From positions 1 to 64,000 of the forward strand of contig NZ_FNCS01000004.1 of NCBI RefSeq assembly GCF_900100665.1: a stretch of 64,000 nucleotides of DNA. Reading direction: 5' to 3'. The stretch's first letter is position 1; each line of letters starts with the position of its first letter. The notes under the pieces are model-generated. The model saw only the letters and a list, made by a program, of their open reading frames with translations, did not search any database and was not told the DNA's origin. This document shows positions 20,260-27,919 of the stretch, one piece after another. Source of the DNA: Pelagibacterium luteolum (GTDB lineage Bacteria > Pseudomonadota > Alphaproteobacteria > Rhizobiales > Devosiaceae). The position numbers and the translations under genes were made by a program.

Positions 20260-22177
20260 CCGCGCGCAACAGCCTGACACGCAAGCCGACGTAGATCTTC
20301 GGCAGTGCTTGGAAGCTCAGCCGCCGACCAGCTTTAACATGGTCGCCGGGGCAGGTTCGGGCAAAACCACTTCGCTGATCAAGGGGCTTGCCTCGATCAT
20401 CGCCATCCACGGTGAGCGTTTGCGGCTGCGCAGGCAACGCGTGGCCTGCATAACCTATACAGAAATCGCCGCCGGAGAGATTTGGGCGGACGTGGGGAAC
20501 AATCCGCTGGTCCACGTCTCCACGATCCATAGTTTTCTTTGGTCGATCACGCGCGGTTTCCAACAAGATATCGCCGCATGGGTTGCAAACAGGGTCGACG
20601 AGAGGATCGGAGAGTTGCAGCACGATGCCGCCAATTTTGGCCCACGCGTTCAGCAGAAAACGCGAGACAAGAACGCCCGCGATATCACGCGCTACGAGCA
20701 CCAGCGTGAGGCTATCACTCAAGTTCGTAGCTTCACCTATGGAACAGGAAGCGATTACGCCAAAGGTGTGCTCGGCCACGATGACATCATCAAGATGGCT
20801 TCGCAGTTGATGATTCAACGTCCGCTTTTCCGAACTCTCGTCGCACAACAATTTCCCTTCGTTTTCGTGGATGAGAGCCAAGATACCTTTCCGATCATCG
20901 TCGAAGCTTTGATGGCGATCCAGCAGCAGGAGCAGGCCCGCTTCTGCCTCGGGTTCTTCGGCGACCCGATGCAGCGCATCTATCCCACCGGCATCGGCAC
21001 TGTGCCCAAACCCGACGATTGGCGGGCGATCCCCAAGCCGGAAAATTTCCGTTCGCCCACCTCCATATTGAACCTCGCAAACGCCATTCGGCGTGACGGT
21101 GACGATCTGGTTCAGATCGGTGGCCGAAAGGAAAAAAATGGTGAGCAGGAAGTGCCGGTGGTCGGAACGGCGCGATTGTTTGTCTTGCCAACAGATGCTC
21201 ATCGCGACGAACGCGTGGCGCAGGTTCGGACTTGGATTGCGAATGCAAACGATGACGAGTTGTGGCAGCCCGCCGCCGAGAACGACTCGGTTAAAATGCT
21301 GGTGATCGTGCATCGCATGGCGGCGAAGCGATTGGGGTTCGGCGACCTGTATGCGGCGCTCAACGATAAAGCGCCTGAGGCCTTCAAGAATGGCTTTCTG
21401 GACGCGTCCGCGTGGCCGCTGCGTCCGTTGTTGTCGTTTCTCCTGCCGCTTGCAGAGGCCGTTCGGGACGGGCGAGACTTCGATACGATGCGGCTGCTTC
21501 GGCTCCATTCGCCGTTGCTAGCAAAGGCCAACCTCCAAGGGGTGAACATCGCCGAGCGGCTCAATCAACTTCAGGCGGTCAGCAATCAGATCGGTGAGCT
21601 GATGGGGCCTCAGTCGCAGGCGACTATCCGTGACGTGCTGACGCTTGCCAAAGAAAGTCGCTTGGTGGAACTCGACCCCCGCCTGTCCGCGTACCTTGAG
21701 GATGTTGCTGTAAACGAGGCCGAGGCCGATGATAACCTAGGCGAAGGCGAAGAAGGCCCTTCGAACGAGATCAATTCAATGGCCGCGTTCCTAGCCTGTC
21801 CGGCCAATCAGCTTCGACCCTATCAGGCTTACGTCAACGAGGAATCGCCTTTTTCCACCCAGCAAGGCGTGAAAGGGGCCGAGTTCGATCGTGTGCTTGT
21901 CGTCCTCGACGACGACGAAGGCACGCACTTTCAATTTTCCTACGAGAAATACCTCGGGCTGAGGGAGCTTTCTGCGCGAGACAAAAAGACTTTGCAGGAA
22001 GGTGGCGAAACCGGCGTCGAGCGGACGCGGCGGCTCTTCTACGTTTGCTGCACACGCGCTCGGCAAGACCTAGTGGTCGTCCTTTTCGTGGCTGATCCGG
22101 CAGCGGCGATTGTGCATATTCGCGGCCTCGGCCTCTTCCCAGAAGCGGATATCGTCTCGCAGGATGCGCTCGCTTGA
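20252..22177 (+). CDS. gajB: GajB-like UvrD/Rep-family helicase (Gabija)
   Basis: About 641 residues from the GTG at 20252. Superfamily 1A helicase motifs are in order: Walker A GAGSGKTTSL (about 30-39), motif Ia region CITYTEIAAGEI, motif II FVFVDESQDTFP, motif III GDPMQRIY, motif V KGAEFDRVLVV and motif VI RRLFYVCCTRARQDLVV. In Gabija, GajB binds DNA ends or termini and activates the GajA nuclease, leading to cleavage of phage or cellular DNA and loss of nucleotides. The start overlaps the gajA stop, with GGAAGG about 11 bases upstream; an ATG at 20222 is the alternative. All ATPase motifs are present, so the pair looks functional. Confidence 0.85.
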   Translation: MSSRAQQPDTQADVDLRQCLEAQPPTSFNMVAGAGSGKTTSLIKGLASIIAIHGERLRLRRQRVACITYTEIAAGEIWADVGNNPLVHVSTIHSFLWSITRGFQQDIAAWVANRVDERIGELQHDAANFGPRVQQKTRDKNARDITRYEHQREAITQVRSFTYGTGSDYAKGVLGHDDIIKMASQLMIQRPLFRTLVAQQFPFVFVDESQDTFPIIVEALMAIQQQEQARFCLGFFGDPMQRIYPTGIGTVPKPDDWRAIPKPENFRSPTSILNLANAIRRDGDDLVQIGGRKEKNGEQEVPVVGTARLFVLPTDAHRDERVAQVRTWIANANDDELWQPAAENDSVKMLVIVHRMAAKRLGFGDLYAALNDKAPEAFKNGFLDASAWPLRPLLSFLLPLAEAVRDGRDFDTMRLLRLHSPLLAKANLQGVNIAERLNQLQAVSNQIGELMGPQSQATIRDVLTLAKESRLVELDPRLSAYLEDVAVNEAEADDNLGEGEEGPSNEINSMAAFLACPANQLRPYQAYVNEESPFSTQQGVKGAEFDRVLVVLDDDEGTHFQFSYEKYLGLRELSARDKKTLQEGGETGVERTRRLFYVCCTRARQDLVVVLFVADPAAAIVHIRGLGLFPEADIVSQDALA

Positions 22178-22424
22178 CTGCATCGAGAGCCAAGTCAGAC
22201 CAGCTTGCGAGCATAGTACTGAATTACGCCCTATCCTAGAACTTAGGGCTCCGCCCTCGGCGCACTTCGAGAGGCTTCCGCCCAGCTTCCTACGCGCGTG
22301 CCGCGCTCCGTGCAGCCGGTTCCCCGCGAAGCCTCCATCCGTTTGCACACCCAGTCTCGGCGACGGCCAGAAGGTCAGGCGCGGCGTTCCGCTTCGCTGA
22401 CCTTCAGACCCGAGGATCAGAGAC

Positions 22425-22952
22425 ATGACCAACCTTTCCGATAGCAATCCCCGCATCTATGTCGCCTGCCTTGCAGCTTACAATAACGGCTATCTGCATG
22501 GAGCTTGGATCGACGCGGATCAGGACGCGGACGAAATCAGGAGCGAGATTGCAGCCATGCTTGCGCGGTCGCCCATCGAGCACGCGGAGGAATACGCCAT
22601 CCACGATTATGAGGGCTTCGAGTGTGTCACCATCAGCGAATATGCCGGCATCGACACCGTGGCACGGCTGGGCGCTTTCGTCGCCGAGCACGGTGCATTA
22701 GGCACGGGCCTGCTGGAGCAGTTCAGCGGCGACATAGACCAAGCCGAAGCCGCATTGCAGGATTGCTATCACGGCCAGTTCACCAGCCTTGCGGATTACA
22801 TGGAAGAACTGACCACCGAGAGCGTCACGATCCCCGAGGCACTGCGCTACTATGTCGATTGGCAGGCGATGGCGCGCGATGCCGAGATGAGCGGCGATCT
22901 TTTCACCATCGAGACGGCGCATGATGAAATCCATGTTTTCTCGAACAGATAA
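22425..22952 (+). CDS. ardA: ArdA-type antirestriction protein
   Basis: A 175-residue acidic protein. The start SNPRIYVACLAAYNNGYLHGAWIDAD and the middle EEYAIHDYEGFECVTISEYAGIDTVARLGAFV match ArdA, a DNA mimic that blocks type I restriction-modification enzymes when a conjugative element enters a new host. The strong negative charge (about 30 Asp and Glu) fits DNA mimicry. It lies between the Gabija pair and the ICE control genes, so it probably belongs to the conjugative element rather than to the defence cargo. Confidence 0.92.
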   Translation: MTNLSDSNPRIYVACLAAYNNGYLHGAWIDADQDADEIRSEIAAMLARSPIEHAEEYAIHDYEGFECVTISEYAGIDTVARLGAFVAEHGALGTGLLEQFSGDIDQAEAALQDCYHGQFTSLADYMEELTTESVTIPEALRYYVDWQAMARDAEMSGDLFTIETAHDEIHVFSNR

Positions 22953-23149
22953 AATCTGCGCTGCCTCTCCTGCATTGTTGCGGGAAAGGCGTTCTCTTGA
23001 ACAAGAGTAGATGTTAAGAATAAAGTAACCAATAATGATCGGATTTCTCGTTCAACGTATCTTGCTTTTGATGCTTTTATATTTCCAGTAAACCTTGAAC
23101 CTCTCCTTGCCGGTCGATGCCCAGCATCCCGGCTTGGGGAGGTAACGCC

Positions 23150-23365
23150 ATGCTGAGAATCGAATGGCGATTGCCGGCGGCATACGGGCATACAAGACAT
23201 ATCCCGGCCGCAGGCTTCGCGTGGGAGTATTTGCGCCGCAACCATGATTATCGTCGGGATTTTCAGACCATCGCACTAACCGGAGGACCTACCGGCCGCG
23301 ACCTGGAAGGGTTCGCGGATCGGTGGGGGTTGCGATTTCCCGTGCGACCCCGACGCGCCACATGA
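23150..23365 (+). CDS. fseA: DUF6499 half of an FseA-like excision activator
   Basis: A 71-codon frame with a strong GGGGAGG site 7 bases before its ATG. The segment AAGFAWEYLRRNHDYRRDFQTI matches DUF6499, the N-terminal domain of alphaproteobacterial ICE activators. It ends at TGA 23363-23365. Read with a +1 shift at TTTCCCG (23336-23342), it continues smoothly into the DUF2285 frame. In the Mesorhizobium symbiosis ICE, two such frames are joined by programmed frameshifting to make FseA, which switches on the excisionase gene rdfS. Read without shifting it would be a short protein of unknown effect. Confidence 0.7.
   Translation: MLRIEWRLPAAYGHTRHIPAAGFAWEYLRRNHDYRRDFQTIALTGGPTGRDLEGFADRWGLRFPVRPRRAT
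23336..23342 (+). promoter_or_regulatory. putative +1 programmed ribosomal frameshift site
   Basis: The zero-frame codons are TTT CCC followed by G. A proline tRNA on CCC can re-pair with CCG one base forward, after which the frame reads CDPDAPHD and on into DUF2285. The joined product keeps the WGLRF-to-DPD junction seen in fused DUF6499-DUF2285 proteins as I recall them. Site choice is by inspection. Confidence 0.5.
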
Positions 23366-23933
23366 CCGACAATCACCGATTTGGATTCCGAGCCTTCAAC
23401 CGCAAGCAGTGACGCTGTCGCCGGTCGATCACAAGAACGGGGACACCGAACCAATATTGACGCTGGCGCATCTCGACGGCCTCGACCTGCGCCGCGCCGC
23501 CGATGGCTGGCACGGCATCTGGCAGGCGGATGGCATCGCACATCAATTCTGGCTGCCCGAGGCGGTGCCCGACGCAGCCGACTTCTATGCCGTCACCCTG
23601 CCTATGGACTGCTTCCTGGAGCTTCGCGCTCACGCCGCCCGCCGTTTCTGGCGTTCACTGAACGGCCGCGCGCCCGGTCCTGACTTCCGGGCGGTCCCCG
23701 CCCAGCTCCGGCAATGGCATATCCTGTCCCTGCGCGCACTCGATGCCCGGCTGCGCGGCGAAAGCTATCGCACCATCGCCGAAGTCCTGTTCGGCTTTCG
23801 TGGCACCAAGGAGGATTTCGAGAGTGACCCGCGCAAGAACAAGGCCCGCCGGTTGGTCGCGCATGGCATCAAGATGATGCGTGGCGGCTATCGCCTGCTG
23901 CTCCACTATCCGATCAAATCGGCCACGCGTTGA
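23343..23933 (+). CDS. fseA: DUF2285 half of the FseA-like excision activator
   Basis: About 196 codons in the frame reached by the +1 shift. It contains the linker CDPDAPHDRQSPIWIPSLQPQAV, then LRRAADGWHGIWQADGIAHQFWL and the C-terminal DUF2285 (RovC-like DNA-binding) domain QWHILSLRALDARLRGESYRTIAEVLFGF to ARRLVAHGIKMMRGGYRLLL. A GTG at 23409 could start it separately (DUF2285 alone), but no good ribosome binding site precedes it. The likely role is transcriptional activation of rdfS and transfer genes. It converges on the DUF1989 gene with a gap of 27 bases. Confidence 0.75.
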   Translation, partial: CDPDAPHDRQSPIWIPSLQPQAVTLSPVDHKNGDTEPILTLAHLDGLDLRRAADGWHGIWQADGIAHQFWLPEAVPDAADFYAVTLPMDCFLELRAHAARRFWRSLNGRAPGPDFRAVPAQLRQWHILSLRALDARLRGESYRTIAEVLFGFRGTKEDFESDPRKNKARRLVAHGIKMMRGGYRLLLHYPIKSATR

Positions 23934-23960
23934 CGGATGCGCGCATTGAATTTGTGATGG

Positions 23961-24557
23961 TCACGAAATCTCGACGGAGATTGCCGTGCATTTACCCCCG
24001 TTCGTCGGATGGTAATCCACCGAGCAAGCGGTAAGCACCATCAGAAGATCAACTTCCGCACGCAAGACCACATTGCCCCCCGGCGGGTTATTGGAAGCGA
24101 GCACTTCCAATCGGCCATCCTGTTGCGGCTCGGATCGCTGAAACAGATTAACCGGATCAGGGCAAATCGGAACTGACATACCGGCTTGACGGATAGCGTT
24201 CAGAAAATTGTCCCTACAGTTTGGATGGTTCGGAAATCCCGCGCGCTCATAAAGACCAGTATTGCAAGCCGGAAAAAGCATGTCGTGTGGGCAGGGTGAA
24301 TTATCTTCGATCAGCGTCAGCAGCGGAATCGCTTGCTCACTGTAAAAGCTCTCGCCGGGCTGAGGAAACAGTCGCTCCGTAATGTCGCGAGTTTGAGAAG
24401 TGCTGAGCCAATCGACATTGCCGCCATCTGAAACAATCGCCCACATATCCGCAACCTGTTGCCCATCGGGGTCGATAATCCGAATGTGCTGTCCCGCCTT
24501 TACAGGAAATCCTCGGCCAGATTGAGGTGAGATAACGAGCTGGTGCGGAGTAGTCAT
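23961..24557 (-). CDS. DUF1989 (urea carboxylase-associated) family protein
   Basis: A 198-residue protein with the DUF1989 pattern: KAGQHIRIIDPDGQQVADMWA near the start, a TRDITERLFPQPGESFYS segment, the Cys-rich CPHDMLFPACN / PNHPNCRDNF region, and FQRSEPQQDGRL with DYHPTNGGKCTAISVEI at the end. Members lie beside urea carboxylase or act in guanidine and aminomethyl-compound metabolism; the conserved Cys/His suggest metal binding. No partner genes are nearby, so it is isolated cargo inserted between two ICE regulators on the opposite strand to fseA. Substrate unknown. Confidence 0.8.
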   Translation of the reverse strand: MTTPHQLVISPQSGRGFPVKAGQHIRIIDPDGQQVADMWAIVSDGGNVDWLSTSQTRDITERLFPQPGESFYSEQAIPLLTLIEDNSPCPHDMLFPACNTGLYERAGFPNHPNCRDNFLNAIRQAGMSVPICPDPVNLFQRSEPQQDGRLEVLASNNPPGGNVVLRAEVDLLMVLTACSVDYHPTNGGKCTAISVEIS

Positions 24558-24669
24558 TGTTGGCGTCTAAAACTCTCTTGGAAAAATCCCGAATCTTGCA
24601 AACGTTTTGAGGCTCAGGCCCATCACGTTACGATCCATCGCGCAAGCATTGATCGTGCGGCCATCGCCG

Positions 24670-24963
24670 TCACGCCCTGTTCGCGGCTGCCTGCTCCAGA
24701 ATTTTTCGGTAGCCCTCGCGCGAAAGCCATTGGGCACGTTCGAGATGGCTTTGCCAGCAACGATAGGTCCGTAATTCCTCGGCCAAAGGATCGCGGTGCA
24801 GGACGATCCGCGCCACTTCCTTCCAGTCCGCATCCTCGGCCTTGGCATCGAGAAGCCGCAGATAGGTCACGAAATGCCGTTCGTCATAGGCGGTTATGGC
24901 GTCGCCGGTCGGCGCTTCGTCGTCCACATCAGGATCGAGTTCGACTGGAATTTTCATCGTCAT
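24670..24963 (-). CDS. short DUF2285-type protein, QseM-like antiactivator candidate
   Basis: A 97-residue protein: an acidic N-terminus, then ITAYDERHFVTYLRLLDAKAEDADWKEVARIVLHRDP and QSHLERAQWLSREGYRKILEQ, which is the short DUF2285 form common in alphaproteobacterial ICEs. In the Mesorhizobium ICE the short DUF2285 protein QseM binds and blocks TraR and FseA, restricting transfer. Its position 700 bases from the fseA pair supports that role, but no traR/traI or qseC is visible in the window. ATG 24963 or ATG 24957 could be used; an AGGGG site favours the second. Confidence 0.65.
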   Translation of the reverse strand: MTMKIPVELDPDVDDEAPTGDAITAYDERHFVTYLRLLDAKAEDADWKEVARIVLHRDPLAEELRTYRCWQSHLERAQWLSREGYRKILEQAAANRA

Positions 24964-25417
24964 TCCCCTCTACCCGGAAGGGCCTTGCTTGCGGTGCGCC
25001 CCCGCAATAGCCCCTCTGACCTTGGTGATCGGGGAGTTGGAAAACCGAGCATACCCGGTCCCGTAGACCTTTAGGCGGGTAGCCCTGGACATGCGCCCAC
25101 GGCTCCCCGACCATAGATCGAGGAATCCGGTGCCCAATCGGAGAGCACCAATCCGGTATGCTTCGGGGTTTCCACGCCCCAGAGCAGCGCGTCTGCTCCA
25201 CCCATAATTCTAGACGAACCGCGCGCGAATGTCTTTGGCTTTTCCGCGCAACACGCGATGAACCGCTGAAATCCCTCGGCCGCGCAGCGCCCCGAAAGGG
25301 GGGTGCCGCCAACGCATAGGCGCGAATGCGGCACGCTACGCGCCGCCGATCCCTCGCCATGGTTCGCCACAGTCCGCTGCCGCCCTCCGGCAGCCCAATT
25401 CCGACTGGAGGTGATCC
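24964..25417. other. intergenic region upstream of the excisionase gene
   Basis: About 450 bases between the divergently arranged QseM-like and RdfS-like genes. Overlapping open frames exist on both strands, but none has recognisable similarity or a good start signal. It should contain the promoters of both genes and any FseA binding site; I could not identify specific elements. Confidence 0.4.
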
Positions 25418-25687
25418 ATGCCCAACCCGCTTGCGGGCCTGCCGCCGCGCCTGTTGCGCACCAAGGAAGCCGCGCGCTTCCTCGGCATATCCATCCGCAC
25501 CCTTGAGAAACATCGCACCTACGGCACCGGCCCGACCTATCGCAAGGTCGGCGGTCGCGTCCTCTACACCGTCCGCGATCTGGAAGGCTGGAGCGCGGTC
25601 GGCGAGCGTAAATCCACCCGCGACAAGACTGCCGGCACGGTCTTTCCCGCGCGTCCGCTCACGCCCGAAGAACGGGACGAGTGCTAG
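25418..25687 (+). CDS. RdfS-like excisionase / recombination directionality factor (MerR-type HTH)
   Basis: An 89-residue protein with an Xis/AlpA-like winged helix: LLRTKEAARFLGISIRTLEKHRTYGTGPTYRKVGGRVLYTVRDLEGW. A polar tail follows. A GGAGGTG site precedes the ATG. Such proteins bend attachment-site DNA and direct the integrase to excise the element; in the Mesorhizobium ICE, rdfS is the target of FseA and heads the traF-containing operon, the same order as here. It could alternatively be a simple transcriptional regulator. Confidence 0.75.
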   Translation: MPNPLAGLPPRLLRTKEAARFLGISIRTLEKHRTYGTGPTYRKVGGRVLYTVRDLEGWSAVGERKSTRDKTAGTVFPARPLTPEERDEC

Positions 25688-26764
25688 ATGCTGCGCGAGG
25701 ACGATCACGACCCCGCGCAGCCGGCCGAGGACAGCGAGCGCAGCCGCCTCGACCCCTTCGTGGTCGCAACGGGCGATGCGCCGCCGCGCGATCAGCGCGA
25801 CTTGATGGAACGGCCGTTTTTCTCGCTGGCGAAGACCCCACGCACCAAGCCGATTCTCTACAAGGCCGCCGACATAGAGGTGCAGGTGTTCGGGATGCCC
25901 GAGCACGGCATGGCGACCATTTGGGACGCCGATGTGCTGATATGGGCGGCCTCGCAGATCGTCGCGGCCGAGAACAACGGCCTCACCACGTCGCGTTTCT
26001 TCCGCTTCACGCCCTACCATCTGTTGCGCGCCATCGGCCGCCCGACCGGCAACCGGCAATATCTGTTGCTCAAGGCCGCGCTGGCGCGGCTGCAATCGAC
26101 CGTCATAGCCACAACGATCCGCAACGGCCCGCATTGGCGTCGCCGCCAGTTTTCTTGGATTAATGAATGGGAGGAAATGACGACGCGCGCCGGCCGCGTC
26201 GAGGGCATGGAGTTCGTCCTGCCCGAATGGTTCTACAACAGCGTCATCGACCGTTCGCTGGTCCTGACCATCGACCCGGCCTATTTCCGCCTGACTGGCG
26301 GCATCGAGCGATGGCTTTACCGCGTCGCTCGAAAGCACGCCGGGCACCAGCGCCACGGCTGGATTTTCGAGGTCGCGCACCTTCATCAGAAATCCGGCAG
26401 TCTCGCGCGGCCGTCCGACTTCGCGCTGGACCTGCGCCGGATAGCGGCCCGCCAGCAGCTCCCCGGTTATCGCCTCCAGATCGAGCGGGGAGACGGCCGC
26501 GAGCTGCTGCGTATCCGCCCCGAAAACTTATCAACAGGCACTGTTGATAACCCTGTTAATACCATCGGCACATCAGGCGCACGGGGTATCGGCACATCAG
26601 GCGCATCACTATCGGCACATCAGGCGCACGAACCGCAGCTAACGCTTTGGCCTGAAACGCGGAATCCGACCGCTAACTTATCTAAAAGAGAATCTAACTC
26701 TTTTTCTTTGACGCGCGCGCACGCGAAGCGTGGTGCCGGCCCTGCTCGAAGGGGCGAGCCATGA
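25688..26764 (+). CDS. repA: RepA-type replication initiator
   Basis: A 358-residue protein with the replication initiator protein A domain from about 40 to 290 (MERPFFSLAKTPRTKPILYK, VFGMPEHGMATIWDADVLIWAASQI, RFFRFTPYHLLRAIGRPTGNRQYLLLKAALARLQSTVI, GGIERWLYRVARKHAG). Such proteins are found on plasmids and ICEs of this group, where they allow replication of the excised circle. The C-terminal part is low-complexity and is encoded over three iteron-like DNA repeats and an inverted repeat. It directly follows the excisionase gene. Confidence 0.88.
   Translation: MLREDDHDPAQPAEDSERSRLDPFVVATGDAPPRDQRDLMERPFFSLAKTPRTKPILYKAADIEVQVFGMPEHGMATIWDADVLIWAASQIVAAENNGLTTSRFFRFTPYHLLRAIGRPTGNRQYLLLKAALARLQSTVIATTIRNGPHWRRRQFSWINEWEEMTTRAGRVEGMEFVLPEWFYNSVIDRSLVLTIDPAYFRLTGGIERWLYRVARKHAGHQRHGWIFEVAHLHQKSGSLARPSDFALDLRRIAARQQLPGYRLQIERGDGRELLRIRPENLSTGTVDNPVNTIGTSGARGIGTSGASLSAHQAHEPQLTLWPETRNPTANLSKRESNSFSLTRAHAKRGAGPARRGEP
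26528..26550. repeat. inverted repeat with DnaA-box-like arms inside repA
   Basis: TTATCAACAG and CTGTTGATAA are perfect 10-bp arms around 3 bases. TTATCAACA differs from the consensus DnaA box TTATCCACA at one base. Together with the adjacent direct repeats it could form part of an origin. Confidence 0.5.
26564..26628 (+). repeat. three iteron-like direct repeats inside repA
   Basis: The 18-mer ATCGGCACATCAGGCGCA occurs at 26564, 26588 and 26611, with steps of 24 and 23 bases. The last copy is in a different reading frame from the first two, so the DNA rather than the peptide is conserved. This is the pattern of RepA-binding iterons. Confidence 0.65.
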
Positions 26765-26826
26765 CGGCCGCGCTCGACGCGCTGCGCCCGCGCAGCCCCC
26801 AGCACATCACCGGAGACGATCAATGA
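26761..26826 (+). CDS. 21-codon frame between repA and the DUF2840 gene, possible ParA tail
   Basis: ATG at 26761 opens the short frame MTAALDALRPRSPQHITGDDQ, which overlaps the next gene by ATGA. In related elements, as I recall, a parA gene sits between repA and the DUF2840 gene, so this could be its residual 3' end after deletion. Too short to identify; it may only serve translational coupling. Confidence 0.25.
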   Translation: MTAALDALRPRSPQHITGDDQ

Positions 26827-27341
26827 CCCGTCGCGCCCACCGCAGCGCGCACGGCCGTCCGCTGCCGGACGGGCCTGCGCCCTTCACAACATTGGTCGAG
26901 CTGACCTTCGAGAAACGCAAGGTCGAGCACTGGATACGCTTCGGCCACAAGAGCTACGAGCAGATCATCGACCGCCGCCGCAGCGTCGTCGGCTTCGCGC
27001 CGGGCAGCGTCTTCGCCTTCGTCCGATGGGCGAAGGGCGAGCACGGCACTGTCGTTTCGCGCATCGACATCGTGCGCGCCATCGGTCGGGGCGAGCCATT
27101 CCAGACATTGCCCTTCGTTCGGCCGGGCGGCGAAATCCTGTTGCGGCTGGACGGCTGGCCGAAGGTGCAGCGCGCACTTGCCGCCATCGACGCCGTGGAA
27201 TCGCTCGGCCTCGATCCGGCCGACGCCTCACCGGACCACTGGCGGCACGTCCACAACCGTTTGACCGCCAATCTGGAGCCGCACGCCTACACGCCCGAGC
27301 GACATGCCGCGTGGCTTCACCGCCGAAGGATCGACCCATGA
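26823..27341 (+). CDS. DUF2840 family protein of conjugative elements
   Basis: A 172-residue basic protein with the DUF2840 pattern: FTTLVELTFEKRKVEHWIRFGHKSYEQIIDRRRSVVGFAPGSVFAFVRWA and the C-terminal LPFVRPGGEILLRLDGWPKVQRALAAIDAVE. The family occurs almost only beside traF, DUF736 and RlxS relaxase genes in alphaproteobacterial conjugative DNA. Biochemical function is unknown. The ATG at 26823 overlaps the preceding 21-codon frame and its own stop overlaps traF (ATGA). Confidence 0.85.
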   Translation: MTRRAHRSAHGRPLPDGPAPFTTLVELTFEKRKVEHWIRFGHKSYEQIIDRRRSVVGFAPGSVFAFVRWAKGEHGTVVSRIDIVRAIGRGEPFQTLPFVRPGGEILLRLDGWPKVQRALAAIDAVESLGLDPADASPDHWRHVHNRLTANLEPHAYTPERHAAWLHRRRIDP

Positions 27342-27883
27342 CGCGCCGCCGCATCCTTACGGGGGCGGCGCTCGCCGTCCTCGGTATCGCCGCCGCAAGC
27401 GCGGTCGAGACGCCGACGAAACTCATTTGGAACGCCACCGCAAGCGCGCCGGTCGGGTTCTACACCGTCGAGCCAGCCGACCGGATCGACGTGCCCGAGC
27501 TGGTCGCCATCTTGCCGCCCGAACCGCTCGCCGCCTTCATGGTCGAGCGCGGCTATATCGCGCGAGGCGTTCCGCTCTTGAAGCGCGTCTTGGGCCTGCC
27601 CGGACAGCGGGTTTGCCGCGCCGGCCGCACGATCACCGTTGACGGGATCGAGATGGGCGAGGCGCTGGAGCGCGATAGCCTCGGCCGCGATCTGCCCGTC
27701 TGGCAGGGCTGCCGCGTCATCGGCGACGATCAGCTTTTCCTCATGAATTGGGAAGTCCGCGACAGCCTCGACGGCCGTTACTTCGGACCCGTCCCCGCAG
27801 CTTCCGTCATCGGTCGAGCGGTCCCGCTCTGGACCGATGAGGAAGGCGTCGGCCGCTACGAGTGGCGCGCGCCGACGCACTGA
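27338..27883 (+). CDS. traF: TraF, S26-family signal peptidase-like conjugation protein
   Basis: A 181-residue protein with an N-terminal membrane anchor (ILTGAALAVLGIAAASAV, about 5-22). Its S26 peptidase domain has the nucleophilic Ser in ATASAPVGFYTVEP and the general-base Lys in PLLKRVLGLPGQRV, followed by DDQLFLMNWEVRDSLDGRYFGPVPAASVIGRAVPLW. TraF matures and cyclises the conjugative pilin TrbC in the RP4-type system. No pilin gene is present in this window, which fits a truncated element. Its start overlaps the DUF2840 gene by 4 bases. Confidence 0.88.
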   Translation: MTRRRILTGAALAVLGIAAASAVETPTKLIWNATASAPVGFYTVEPADRIDVPELVAILPPEPLAAFMVERGYIARGVPLLKRVLGLPGQRVCRAGRTITVDGIEMGEALERDSLGRDLPVWQGCRVIGDDQLFLMNWEVRDSLDGRYFGPVPAASVIGRAVPLWTDEEGVGRYEWRAPTH

Positions 27884-27919
27884 AACCACCCCCCGAAAAC
27901 CAACCGCAGGAGATTTCCC

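Noticed and set aside
17965..22177. Reading the OLD ATPase and helicase as ordinary recombination repair genes
   Set aside because: The overlapping ATPase-TOPRIM plus UvrD-like pair next to a retron and ArdA matches Gabija, and housekeeping UvrD or RecF have different domain layouts.
24929..26386. A 485-codon open frame on the minus strand across the rdfS and repA region
   Set aside because: Antisense to two recognisable genes, with Arg/Ala/Gly-rich composition typical of GC-rich shadow frames.
26564..26628. The three 18-base repeats read as a CRISPR array
   Set aside because: Only three copies with 5-6 base gaps inside a coding gene and no cas genes; iterons fit far better.
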